NCBI GenBank assembly: GCA_902493585.1
Contig: CABUPZ010000127.1
Span: 1-5,413 of the forward strand
Origin: an uncultured Fusicatenibacter sp.
Lineage (GTDB): Bacteria > Bacillota > Clostridia > Lachnospirales > Lachnospiraceae
Reading direction: 5' to 3'
DNA length: 5,413 nucleotides
Shown: in pieces, positions 1-5,400 of the stretch
How positions within the stretch are numbered: position 1 is the stretch's first letter
Layout of the letters: every line of letters starts with the position of its first letter
Translations under genes and position numbers: made by a program
Notes under the pieces: generated by a model
What the model saw: the letters and a program-made list of their open reading frames with translations, nothing else
What the model was told of the DNA's origin: nothing
The model's database searches: none

Positions 1-173
1 TCTGCCTCCCGGTAAATCTCCGGCGTTACCTTCATCTGCCGGAACAGCTCTGTCTCACAGGTATCCTCGGACAGCGTCCCGTAGATTCCACGGGTCCAGA
101 GAAGATGCAGCAGAAGCGTACAGACCACAAGCACCGCAGGGAAAACAGCCGCCGGTTCCCGTTTGCGCATCAT
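1..173 (-). CDS. Partial unknown protein, N-terminal membrane anchor
   Basis: Only the first 57 or so residues are present; the reading frame runs off the left edge of the window. I do not recognise the protein. The N-terminus begins MMRKREPAA, a short positively charged stretch, followed by one hydrophobic helix at about residues 9-26 (rich in V, L, A and ending LLW). That is the pattern of an uncleaved signal anchor or a signal peptide, so the rest is probably outside the membrane. After it comes a polar segment with one cysteine (TCETELF). The start at 173 was chosen because GGAGGG lies 5 nt upstream (8 nt before the second Met). An in-frame ATG 18 codons upstream, at 227, has no comparable binding site. 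The gene follows pepD in the same direction after a 104-bp gap with no visible terminator, so co-transcription is possible. Enzymatic function cannot be judged from this fragment. Confidence 0.72.
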   Translation of the reverse strand, partial: MMRKREPAAVFPAVLVVCTLLLHLLWTRGIYGTLSEDTCETELFRQMKVTPEIYREA

Positions 174-187
174 TCCATCCCTCCATC

Positions 188-204
188 CATTCAATATATG
201 AATG
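188..204. repeat. Short inverted repeat ahead of partial gene
   Basis: CATTCA and TGAATG form a perfect 6-bp inverted repeat around a 5-nt AT spacer, just upstream of the ribosome binding site of the truncated gene. Nearby, 212-223 is a 12-bp self-complementary AT palindrome (AAAAATATTTTT). Neither is GC-rich nor followed by a T-run in either direction, so they are not terminators. They could be operator or promoter-associated sequence, or chance in AT-rich DNA. Confidence 0.25.
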
Positions 205-277
205 TGAACAGAAAAATATTTTTTCATTGCCCGCTCTTTTCCGGCTGCCGGATTTCTCTGCGCTGCGATTGTTTCAG

Positions 278-1726
278 TTATCGGATCTTTTCCAGGATTT
301 TCAGCAGATACCGATAGGTACGCTCCGTGGAAGAGATGGAAAGTCTTTCTTCTGTGGTGTGTATATCTTTCATATCCGGGCCGAAGGAAATGCTGTCCAG
401 TCCCGGAATCTTCTCGTAAAACAGTCCGCATTCCAGACCTGCATGAATCGCCTCCACTTTCGGCGTTTTTCCAAACAGCTCCTCATAGGCAGAAACCGCC
501 AGCTTCTGCAGCGGCGTATCCGCCCGGTATTCCCATGCCGGGTAAGCGCCCTCCGCGTGATACTCACCGCCCAGAAACTCCGTCAGATACTCCAGACGCT
601 CGCCCAACGCATCCTTCGCGCTGCCCACGGAACTGCGGACGCTGGAAACCGCGGTCAGACAATCCGGTTCCAGTTTCAGAATCCCCAGGTTCAGAGAGGT
701 TTCCACCAGTCCCGGAATCTGTGCGCTCATCTTCTGTATGCCGTTGGGAAGATTCATCAGGAAAAACAGGACTTTCTGCATGCTCGCCGGATTCAATGCA
801 GGAGCCGCGCCGCTTCCCAGTTTCTCAACGTTGATCGTGATCCTATCATCCGAACCACGATACTCTCCGCGAAGCTGTCCCTGCAGTTCCTGCAGATATT
901 CCTGCATCACGGATTCCTCCGCTCCGTCGATCACGATCTCCGCCGCGCAGTTTCTTGTGATCGCATTGTCCTTGCTTCCACCTTCCAGCTCTGCCAGGGC
1001 ATAATCCATGCGCAGATTCAGTCCGTGAAGCAGACGTCCCATCAAAAGATTGGCATTGCTTCTGTTTTTGTCGATCTCCGCGCCGGAATGGCCGCCCACC
1101 AGCCCGGTAATTTCCACCCGGTACTGAACACCAGCCATCTCATCTCTTCTCACCGGAAGCTTCATGACAGAAGTCATCCCGCCCGCGCAGGACACCGTCA
1201 GGATTCCCTCTTCTTCCGAATCCAGATTCAGCAGCATTTTTCCTTTCAGAGAAGAGGTATCCAGCGCAGCCGCGCCAAGAAGACCAATCTCCTCATCCGT
1301 CGTCACAACCGCCTCCAGCGCCGGATGCGCCAGTGTGTCATCCTCCAGGATCGCCATCATATAGGCAACGGCAATTCCATCATCGCCACCAAGCGTCGTA
1401 TCTTCTGCATAGATTTCATCACCGTCAACGCCAAGTTTCAGAGGATCTTTGCTGAAATCATGTGCACTGCCGGGCTTTTTCTCACAAACCATATCGCAGT
1501 GTCCCTGAAGGATCACCGTCGGCGCATTCTCATAACCAGCGGACGCTGCCTTTCGGATGATAATATTGTTGGAAGCATCCTGCTCCCATGCAAGTCCATG
1601 TTCCGCGGCAAATGCCGCCAGATAATCACTGATCTCCTTTGTGTTTCCGGAACCGTGAGGAATCTTGGTCAGCTCCTCAAAATAATAAAACACCCGTTCC
1701 GGCTGTAATCCAGTCAATACTCCCAT
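278..1726 (-). CDS. pepD: Aminoacyl-histidine dipeptidase PepD (M20 family)
   Basis: This is a cytoplasmic di-zinc exopeptidase of the M20 metallopeptidase family that hydrolyses Xaa-His dipeptides such as carnosine and other dipeptides, recycling amino acids. It has 482 residues, close to the roughly 485 of E. coli PepD. Visible motifs are the zinc-binding QGHCDMV (H76, D78), LGGDDG (bridging Asp115), TTDEEIG (Glu145-Glu146, general base and ligand), LNLDSEEEG (Asp169), HAGLECGLF (His428) and DIHTTEER (His456, likely the last zinc ligand). The N-terminal LTKIPHGSGNTKEISDYL is also typical. The frame stays open to an ATG at 1765, but translation most likely starts at 1726: GGAGG (1735-1739) sits 8 nt before it, families usually begin near MGVLTGLQPE, and the upstream ATG lacks a binding site. 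The gene is divergent from ylbJ and upstream of the truncated membrane-protein gene. All expected catalytic residues are present. Confidence 0.95.
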   Translation of the reverse strand: MGVLTGLQPERVFYYFEELTKIPHGSGNTKEISDYLAAFAAEHGLAWEQDASNNIIIRKAASAGYENAPTVILQGHCDMVCEKKPGSAHDFSKDPLKLGVDGDEIYAEDTTLGGDDGIAVAYMMAILEDDTLAHPALEAVVTTDEEIGLLGAAALDTSSLKGKMLLNLDSEEEGILTVSCAGGMTSVMKLPVRRDEMAGVQYRVEITGLVGGHSGAEIDKNRSNANLLMGRLLHGLNLRMDYALAELEGGSKDNAITRNCAAEIVIDGAEESVMQEYLQELQGQLRGEYRGSDDRITINVEKLGSGAAPALNPASMQKVLFFLMNLPNGIQKMSAQIPGLVETSLNLGILKLEPDCLTAVSSVRSSVGSAKDALGERLEYLTEFLGGEYHAEGAYPAWEYRADTPLQKLAVSAYEELFGKTPKVEAIHAGLECGLFYEKIPGLDSISFGPDMKDIHTTEERLSISSTERTYRYLLKILEKIR

Positions 1727-1734
1727 TACAATAA

Positions 1735-1739
1735 CCTCC
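1735..1739 (-). promoter_or_regulatory. Ribosome binding site that fixes the pepD start
   Basis: GGAGG on the minus strand lies 8 nt before the ATG at 1726. It decides between this start and the in-frame ATG at 1765, which would add 13 residues (MSMEQQERLEVIV) encoded by what is better read as leader sequence. Confidence 0.85.
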
Positions 1740-1758
1740 AGTCTTTCCTGTTGTTCCA

Positions 1759-1790
1759 TTGACATTTAAAAAAACTCATCGACATATATA
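1759..1790 (+). promoter_or_regulatory. Possible ylbJ promoter, class uncertain
   Basis: A perfect TTGACA (1759-1764) is followed at 18 nt by CATATA (1783-1788), inside an AT-rich run ATATATATAAA. As a sigma-A promoter it has an ideal -35 and a weak -10; better -10 matches further right are spaced too far. CATATATA also resembles the CATA-type -10 of mother-cell sigma-E promoters, the class known to control ylbJ in B. subtilis, but the matching -35 is poor. I favour a promoter here but cannot decide the sigma factor. No well-spaced promoter for the divergent pepD was found in the same 94-bp gap. Confidence 0.4.
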
Positions 1791-1820
1791 TAAAACAAGT
1801 ATCATCAAGGGCCGGTTCTC

Positions 1821-2753
1821 ATGAAAAAAACAGGAATATATCTTATGATTCCCGCACTTCTTCTTTATATGCTGCTGTTTCCGAAGAAAGTTCTGGCGGA
1901 CTCCCTTGCCGGCCTGAACCTGTGGTTCCACACGGTACTTCCTTCTCTTCTTCCATTTATGATCCTGTCCAACGTATTGATCGGCGCCAACGTTGTTTCT
2001 CAGCTGATGCGTCCGTTTTCCGGATTTTTCCGCCATGTGCTCGGTCTCTCGCCGGAAGGCGGATATGCATGGCTCCTCGGCCTCTTCTGCGGATTTCCCA
2101 TGGGCGCACGCCTTACCGGCGACATGTACCGCCAGCACAGGATTTCCAGAGAAGAAGCCGACTATCTGCTGACCTTCGCCAATCAGTCCAGCCCGATGTT
2201 CCTCTCCACCTACGTTGTCCTTCACGGACTGGGCAACAGTACACTGACGCTTCCGGTTTTTGTGATCTTTTACGCCTCAGCATTTCTGACCAGTCTGGTC
2301 TTCCGTATTCGGAGCCGACGGTTTGGCCTGCCTCCTTCGAAGCCAAAAAAAGAGGTGCCGGAACAGACTTCTTACGGAAACCTGCTTGACACCTCAATCA
2401 TGAATGGCTTTGAAATCATCACGCGCCTGGGCGGATACATCATCCTTTTTTCCATCCTCGCCGGAATCGTACTGCAGCTTCCGGCTCCCCTGCGCACCGC
2501 AGCGCCCTTCCTGTCCGGACTGACAGAAATCACAACGGGAATCCATACGATCTCCGGCGCCACGCTGCCTCTGCAGGTGAAATTTACTGCGATCGTCTGC
2601 TGTACCGCATTCGGCGGACTTTCAACCGTAGCTCAGACCAGCTGCATGCTCAATGGCACCGGCCTGTCGATCTTTACCTATCTGAAAGGCAAACTTGTAA
2701 ATGCAGCAATCGCCGGGCTGTTATGCCTCGTCGTCTTCGCCGTTTTCATATGA
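1821..2753 (+). CDS. ylbJ: YlbJ-like sporulation integral membrane protein
   Basis: This is a polytopic membrane protein of the YlbJ/nucleoside-recognition (Gate domain) group. In B. subtilis, ylbJ is a sporulation gene needed for normal spore formation; I know of no defined substrate. The 310 residues hold roughly eight hydrophobic segments, at about 5-21, 37-58, 82-98, 122-138, 143-162, 200-220, 253-275 and 293-310, with a basic cytoplasmic-type loop at 162-180 (RIRSRRF, KPKKE). Family-like motifs are CGFPMGARLTGDMY (90-103), LLTFANQSSPMF (116-127) and FGGLSTVAQT (264-273). It is shorter than B. subtilis YlbJ (about 400 residues), but N- and C-termini look intact. The start at 1821 has AAGGG 9 nt upstream, a moderate binding site. 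Its last 33 bp overlap the 3' end of the convergent coiled-coil gene. The YlbJ name rests on motif style plus the rsmD-coaD neighbourhood; a more distant Gate-domain relative is the alternative. Confidence 0.87.
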   Translation: MKKTGIYLMIPALLLYMLLFPKKVLADSLAGLNLWFHTVLPSLLPFMILSNVLIGANVVSQLMRPFSGFFRHVLGLSPEGGYAWLLGLFCGFPMGARLTGDMYRQHRISREEADYLLTFANQSSPMFLSTYVVLHGLGNSTLTLPVFVIFYASAFLTSLVFRIRSRRFGLPPSKPKKEVPEQTSYGNLLDTSIMNGFEIITRLGGYIILFSILAGIVLQLPAPLRTAAPFLSGLTEITTGIHTISGATLPLQVKFTAIVCCTAFGGLSTVAQTSCMLNGTGLSIFTYLKGKLVNAAIAGLLCLVVFAVFI

Positions 2754-3362
2754 AAGCTCTTCGTAGCCTGCTTCCTCCTGTGTGGCCGGCTGCTCCTGTA
2801 CGGATGCTTCCGGAGCCGGCTGGCTCTGAGGATTCAGCTCGCTTCTGTTTCTGTTGACTACATCGTAGCACGCCTGCAGAGAGCTTACAAAGCTGTTGTA
2901 TTTCGCGCCTGCATCATTCAGGGCATCCGCCATGATCGTGCTCAGCGTAGCCAGCATCTCATCGGTATAGGAAATCGCGCTCACACGGATGCTGTTTGCA
3001 TCGTTGGTCGCGGAATCCAGGATTCCCTGCGCCTGTGTGTTGGCGTTGTTTACTGTCTCATTCGCCTGAGCGTAAGCAGCCTGCATCACTTCGCTCTGCT
3101 CTACCATCTCCTGCGCTCTCGCTCTTGCTTCCTCAATGATCGCGTCTGCTTTCTTCTGTGCATCAGCCAGAATTGCGTCTTTATTGCTGATGATCTTCTG
3201 ATAACGTTTGATCTCATCCGGAGTTTTCAGTCGGAGTTCACGGAGCAGTTCTTCCAGCTCCTCTTTATTTACAACAATTTTTGTTGTGGACAGCGGCTGA
3301 TACTTACAGCTGTCTACATACTCCTCGATCTCTTCAATAATCTGTTCAATTCTACTGCTCAT
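2721..3362 (-). CDS. Uncharacterised coiled-coil protein
   Basis: A 213-residue soluble protein of unknown function. There is no signal peptide or membrane segment. Residues 1-20 are acidic and amphipathic (IEQIIEEIEEYVDSC). Residues 31-130 are a long, charged, alanine-rich helix with heptad-like spacing (EELEELLRELRL, DAQKKADAIIEEARARAQEMVEQ), giving a predicted coiled coil. Residues 131-173 are a further helical part, and 178-213 form a disordered-looking tail rich in P, Q and E, ending GEDDEA. The central helix resembles the DivIVA-like and ATP synthase subunit-b-like class, which leads to misleading 'ATPase' labels; no nucleotide-binding motif is visible. The start at 3362 has AAGGAG about 8 nt upstream. 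It is the last gene of the mgsA-rsmD-coaD operon, 45 bp after coaD, and its 3' end overlaps ylbJ. A scaffold or cell-pole/septum role is only a guess. Confidence 0.88.
   Translation of the reverse strand: MSSRIEQIIEEIEEYVDSCKYQPLSTTKIVVNKEELEELLRELRLKTPDEIKRYQKIISNKDAILADAQKKADAIIEEARARAQEMVEQSEVMQAAYAQANETVNNANTQAQGILDSATNDANSIRVSAISYTDEMLATLSTIMADALNDAGAKYNSFVSSLQACYDVVNRNRSELNPQSQPAPEASVQEQPATQEEAGYEELSYENGEDDEA
2785..2820. repeat. GC-rich inverted repeat just past the ylbJ stop
   Basis: GCCGGCT (2785-2791) pairs with AGCCGGC (2814-2820), a 7-bp perfect stem with a 22-nt loop, 31 bp downstream of the ylbJ stop and inside the C-terminal tail of the convergent gene. No T-run follows on the plus strand, so it is not a standard Rho-independent terminator. 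It could still define or protect the 3' end of ylbJ mRNA, or it may simply follow from GC-rich Pro/Ala codons. Confidence 0.3.
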
Positions 3363-3407
3363 TTTTGTTTCTCCTTATCTTTTTCTCCACAGCCGAGTCT
3401 GCTCCTG

Positions 3408-3926
3408 TCAGCCGTCCACCGTATGTTCTGCGTCTGCAAAACCGTGGACCGCAGCCAGTTTCACGCGAATCTCTTCTGCCACAAAGTCCGGAACAAAATT
3501 ATGGATGTCGCCGCCGAACGCAGCAACCTCCTTCACTGTCGTCGAACTGAGATAAGCATACTCCAGCGAGGTGATCAGAAAAACAGTATCGACCTCGGGA
3601 GCAAGGATCCGGTTCGTCTGTGCCATCTGCAACTCGTATTCAAAATCAGTGATCGCGCGAAGCCCCCGCACAATGGCGCTGGCGTTGCAGGATTTTGCAA
3701 AATCCACAGCCAGTCCCTGAAACGATCTCACTTCCACGCCCGGGATGTCTTCTGTCGCTTTCCTAAGTATATTAACACGTTCTTCCACAGAAAACAACGG
3801 AGATTTTGCAGAATTATGCAAAACTCCCACAATTACTTTGTCGAAAAGTTCTGATGCCCGCTGAATGACATCCAGATGGCCAAACGTCATCGGGTCAAAA
3901 GTTCCCGGATAGACAGCTATTCTCAT
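3408..3926 (-). CDS. coaD: Phosphopantetheine adenylyltransferase CoaD
   Basis: This enzyme transfers AMP from ATP to 4'-phosphopantetheine, giving dephospho-CoA and pyrophosphate, the penultimate step of coenzyme A synthesis in the cytoplasm. The 172-residue protein is slightly longer than the usual 160. Motifs of the nucleotidyltransferase fold are clear: YPGTFDPMTFGH (6-17), including the TxGH signature at 14-17; Lys41 in NSAKSPLF; VRGLRAITDFEYE (86-98) for ATP and substrate binding; and YLSSTTVKEVA (125-135), the ISSTxVKE element. The frame is open upstream to 4115, but that extension lies entirely within rsmD. Translation starts at 3926 (MRIAVYPG), with GGAGGGAG upstream and an ATGA overlap with the rsmD stop, so the two are probably translationally coupled. 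The last 15 or so residues (GFADAEHTVDG) are a nonconserved tail. Confidence 0.97.
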   Translation of the reverse strand: MRIAVYPGTFDPMTFGHLDVIQRASELFDKVIVGVLHNSAKSPLFSVEERVNILRKATEDIPGVEVRSFQGLAVDFAKSCNASAIVRGLRAITDFEYELQMAQTNRILAPEVDTVFLITSLEYAYLSSTTVKEVAAFGGDIHNFVPDFVAEEIRVKLAAVHGFADAEHTVDG

Positions 3927-4489
3927 TCTCTTTCTCCCTCCAGACGGCGCAAAAACAAATGCCCGTTTGTTTTGTATTTTTTTTCTTTTATGATCCGGTA
4001 ACCCATTTCCTCCAGGTAGGAAAAATCTGTTTCCAGAGACGCCTCCACGACGATCAGTGTCTCGGCGCTCACATAAGAAGCGGTGCGGAGCCGTGCCAGC
4101 ACTTTCTTTTCCCATTCGTGATTGTAAGGCGGATCCATAAAAATGCAGTCAAACACCGGCTCGCCTTCCAGACGGTCCAGCGCCTGCATCACTTCCGCAG
4201 CCAGTACCCGCGCCTGACTCTCCAGTTTTGTAAATTTCAGATTTTCGCGAATACAGCTCAGCGCCTGCCGGTTCTGCTCCACGAAACAGCAAAAGGAGGC
4301 TCCCCGGCTCAGAGCCTCAATACCGATCCCTCCGCTGCCGGAAAACAGATCCAGAAATCTGCAGTCCGCCAGATAAGGATGGAGGATATTAAACAAGGTT
4401 TCTTTCGTTCTGTCGGTAGTCGGCCGTGTATTCATCCCCGGAACCGTCTTTAACGGAAGGCTCCGGCATTTTCCAGCTATTACTCTCAT
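3923..4489 (-). CDS. rsmD: 16S rRNA (guanine966-N2)-methyltransferase RsmD
   Basis: This enzyme methylates N2 of G966 in 16S rRNA (E. coli numbering), using S-adenosylmethionine, during assembly of the small ribosomal subunit. Length is 188 residues, normal for the family. The N-terminus MRVIAGKCRSLPL and the TRPTTDRTKETLFNIL block (21-36) are diagnostic. Motif I for S-adenosylmethionine binding is FLDLFSGSGGIGIEAL (45-60), followed by the acidic end of the next strand (FVEQN, 69-73). The catalytic motif is DPPY (119-122), in the form typical of exocyclic-amino methyltransferases. The start has AGGAAG 9 nt upstream, a moderate site. It lies 33 bp after mgsA and its TGA overlaps the coaD ATG. 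The rsmD-coaD pair is conserved across many Firmicutes. Confidence 0.97.
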   Translation of the reverse strand: MRVIAGKCRSLPLKTVPGMNTRPTTDRTKETLFNILHPYLADCRFLDLFSGSGGIGIEALSRGASFCCFVEQNRQALSCIRENLKFTKLESQARVLAAEVMQALDRLEGEPVFDCIFMDPPYNHEWEKKVLARLRTASYVSAETLIVVEASLETDFSYLEEMGYRIIKEKKYKTNGHLFLRRLEGERE

Positions 4490-4522
4490 CTGCCTGTTCT
4501 TCCTGTGTTTCTTTCTTTTTGA

Positions 4523-4927
4523 TCAATAATCCGCTCTCAGCTGTTCACGCCAATCCAGATCACCTCTGGAAAGTCCGAGGATCAGCGTCTCTGCCGTCGC
4601 AATATTGGTCGCCACCGGAATATTGTACTGATCACAGGTACGGATGATCTTCCACACATCCGGCTCTCTCGCATCGATCATCACCGGATTGTAAAAAAAG
4701 ATGACAAGATCCATGTCTCCGCGTTCGATCATCTCTGTAAACTGTTTGTCACCGCCCATGGAACCGGGCAGAAACTTATGGACGTGAAGGTTCGTTACCT
4801 CCTCGATCCGACGTCCCGTCGTACCGGTTGCATAGACCTCATGTTTCATCAAAATCCCCTTATAAGCAATACAAAAGTCTTCGATCAGACTCTTCTTGCT
4901 GTTGTGTGCAATAATGCCAAGATTCAT
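4523..4927 (-). CDS. mgsA: Methylglyoxal synthase-like protein, active site altered
   Basis: By family this converts dihydroxyacetone phosphate to methylglyoxal and phosphate, a bypass of lower glycolysis used when sugar phosphates build up. The 134-residue length fits the compact MGS-like fold. Phosphate-binding features remain: Lys12, the ATGTTG loop (33-38) and GSMGGDKQ with the catalytic Asp60 (E. coli Asp71). IPVATNIATAE (103-113) is also family-typical, and Asp90 matches E. coli Asp101. However, by alignment with E. coli MgsA from memory, Asp20 is Asn9, Asp91 is Asn80 and His98 is Arg87, so activity may be reduced or changed. A sensor-like MGS-fold role or altered substrate is possible. 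The only reasonable start is the ATG at 4927; the nearest Shine-Dalgarno (AAGGG) is 11 nt away, rather far. It is the first gene of the leftward operon with rsmD and coaD. Confidence 0.9.
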   Translation of the reverse strand: MNLGIIAHNSKKSLIEDFCIAYKGILMKHEVYATGTTGRRIEEVTNLHVHKFLPGSMGGDKQFTEMIERGDMDLVIFFYNPVMIDAREPDVWKIIRTCDQYNIPVATNIATAETLILGLSRGDLDWREQLRADY

Positions 4928-4962
4928 TTTTTTAACGTCCCTTCTCCTATATTCTGGTATTA

Positions 4963-4991
4963 ATTATAACAAACAACGAAAATTTGCGCAA
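4963..4991 (-). promoter_or_regulatory. Sigma-A-type promoter of the mgsA operon
   Basis: On the minus strand, TTGCGC (-35, 4991-4986) and a perfect TATAAT (-10, 4968-4963) are separated by exactly 17 nt. Transcription would start near 4956, giving a leader of about 29 nt before mgsA. The -35 matches the consensus at only three positions; the perfect -10 and the A/T-rich DNA upstream (4992-5024) may compensate. It is the only good promoter seen for the four-gene leftward operon. Confidence 0.72.
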
Positions 4992-5013
4992 TTCTTTCTT
5001 CTGTTTTTATAAA
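4984..5013 (+). promoter_or_regulatory. Possible second, opposite sigma-A promoter
   Basis: The -35 of the mgsA promoter is part of the palindrome TTGCGCAA (4984-4991). Read rightward, the same TTGCGC is followed after 18 nt by TATAAA (5008-5013), a plausible -10. This could give a vegetative transcript toward the spore-protein gene. Both elements lie in very AT-rich DNA, so a chance match is likely. Confidence 0.25.
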
Positions 5014-5056
5014 AAAGTTATAACTCTATCATCGTTTATGGCGGAAAAAACTCCCA

Positions 5057-5085
5057 GTGTATTTTCTTTTTCCCGGCATATACTA
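5057..5085 (+). promoter_or_regulatory. Sigma-G-like forespore promoter of the spore-protein gene
   Basis: GTGTA (5057-5061) and TATACTA (5079-5085) are 17 nt apart. The sigma-G consensus is about GHATR, then 17-18 nt, then CATACTA, so each box has one mismatch. Sigma-G control is the known rule for alpha/beta spore-protein genes, and the downstream gene is one. Transcription would begin at about 5091-5093, leaving a leader of about 84 nt. Confidence 0.62.
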
Positions 5086-5090
5086 TCAGC

Positions 5091-5127
5091 GTAACGAAAC
5101 AGAACAAAACCTTTCCGTTTTCGTTAC
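5091..5127 (+). promoter_or_regulatory. 5'-terminal stem-loop in the spore-protein leader
   Basis: GTAACGAAA (5091-5099) and TTTCGTTAC (5119-5127) form a perfect 9-bp inverted repeat with a 19-nt loop; allowing a bulged base extends the stem slightly. The left arm starts where the sigma-G-like promoter predicts the transcript start, so the RNA would begin with this hairpin, a placement known to stabilise mRNA. It is 33 bp before the ribosome binding site. As DNA it could instead be an operator. No T-run follows, so a terminator is unlikely. Confidence 0.5.
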
Positions 5128-5160
5128 ACCAATACCACAGAACAAAAAATCAAACAACAA

Positions 5161-5166
5161 AGGAGG
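5161..5166 (+). promoter_or_regulatory. Perfect ribosome binding site of the spore-protein gene
   Basis: AGGAGG lies 9 nt before the ATG at 5176 and fully matches the anti-Shine-Dalgarno core, as expected for a very highly expressed gene. A nearer ATG at 5169 is in another frame and stops after eight codons, so 5176 is the real start. Confidence 0.88.
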
Positions 5167-5175
5167 ACATGAACA

Positions 5176-5400
5176 ATGGCAAATCGTTCATCTAATACCG
5201 CAGCAGTTCCAGAGGCAAAAAGCGCACTGGACAGATTCAAATTTGAAGTTGCAAACGAACTGGGTGTGCCGCTGAGCGACGGCTACAATGGAAACCTGAC
5301 TTCCAAACAGAACGGATCTGTAGGTGGTTATATGGTAAAGAAAATGATCGAACAGCAGGAAAAACAGATGTCCGGTACTTCCGGCACAAGCCAGTACTAA
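5176..5400 (+). CDS. Alpha/beta-type small acid-soluble spore protein
   Basis: Proteins of this family coat spore DNA, shift it toward an A-like form and protect it from UV, heat and chemicals; at germination the protease GPR degrades them for amino acids. The 74-residue length is typical. The first conserved helix is ALDRFKFEVANELGV (17-31), containing a GPR-type cleavage site (FEVANE, 23-28). The second conserved block is SKQNGSVGGYMVKKMIEQQ (43-61), with the signature GSVGGxMVKKMI. The N-terminus is low in hydrophobic residues, and the tail is Ser/Gly/Thr-rich (SGTSGTSQY). A sigma-G-like promoter and a strong binding site precede it. It is divergent from the mgsA operon. Only 13 nt follow the stop, so its terminator is outside the window. 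The paralogue identity (A, B, C and so on) cannot be assigned. Confidence 0.95.
   Translation: MANRSSNTAAVPEAKSALDRFKFEVANELGVPLSDGYNGNLTSKQNGSVGGYMVKKMIEQQEKQMSGTSGTSQY

Noticed and set aside
174..277. Terminator between pepD and the truncated downstream gene
   Set aside because: CCGGCTGCCGG (241-251) could fold only with a one-base loop and has no T-run after it in the direction of transcription.
227..1708. A 493-codon open frame on the plus strand, antisense to almost all of pepD
   Set aside because: The encoded protein is rich in Arg, His, Gln and Leu with no recognisable motif, hydrophobic pattern or binding site, while the opposite strand encodes a complete PepD with all catalytic residues. 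It is a by-product of pepD codon use.
1776..2225. A 149-codon minus-strand frame opposite ylbJ
   Set aside because: Low-complexity charged sequence with no motif; the plus strand holds a clear multi-pass membrane protein.
2785..2820. Rho-independent terminator for ylbJ
   Set aside because: The GC-rich stem is real but no T-run follows, and it lies in coding sequence of the convergent gene, so it is listed only as an inverted repeat.
3927..4115. N-terminal extension of coaD by 63 residues
   Set aside because: The extension lies wholly inside rsmD in another frame, looks unlike any CoaD, and a strong binding site plus ATGA coupling place the start at 3926.
3959..4453. A 164-codon plus-strand frame opposite rsmD
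   Set aside because: It has no recognisable motif and the minus strand encodes a complete RsmD with motif I and DPPY.
5057..5275. A 72-codon plus-strand frame across the spore-protein leader
   Set aside because: Its ATG has no binding site, lies on the predicted promoter and overlaps the well-supported spore protein in another frame.
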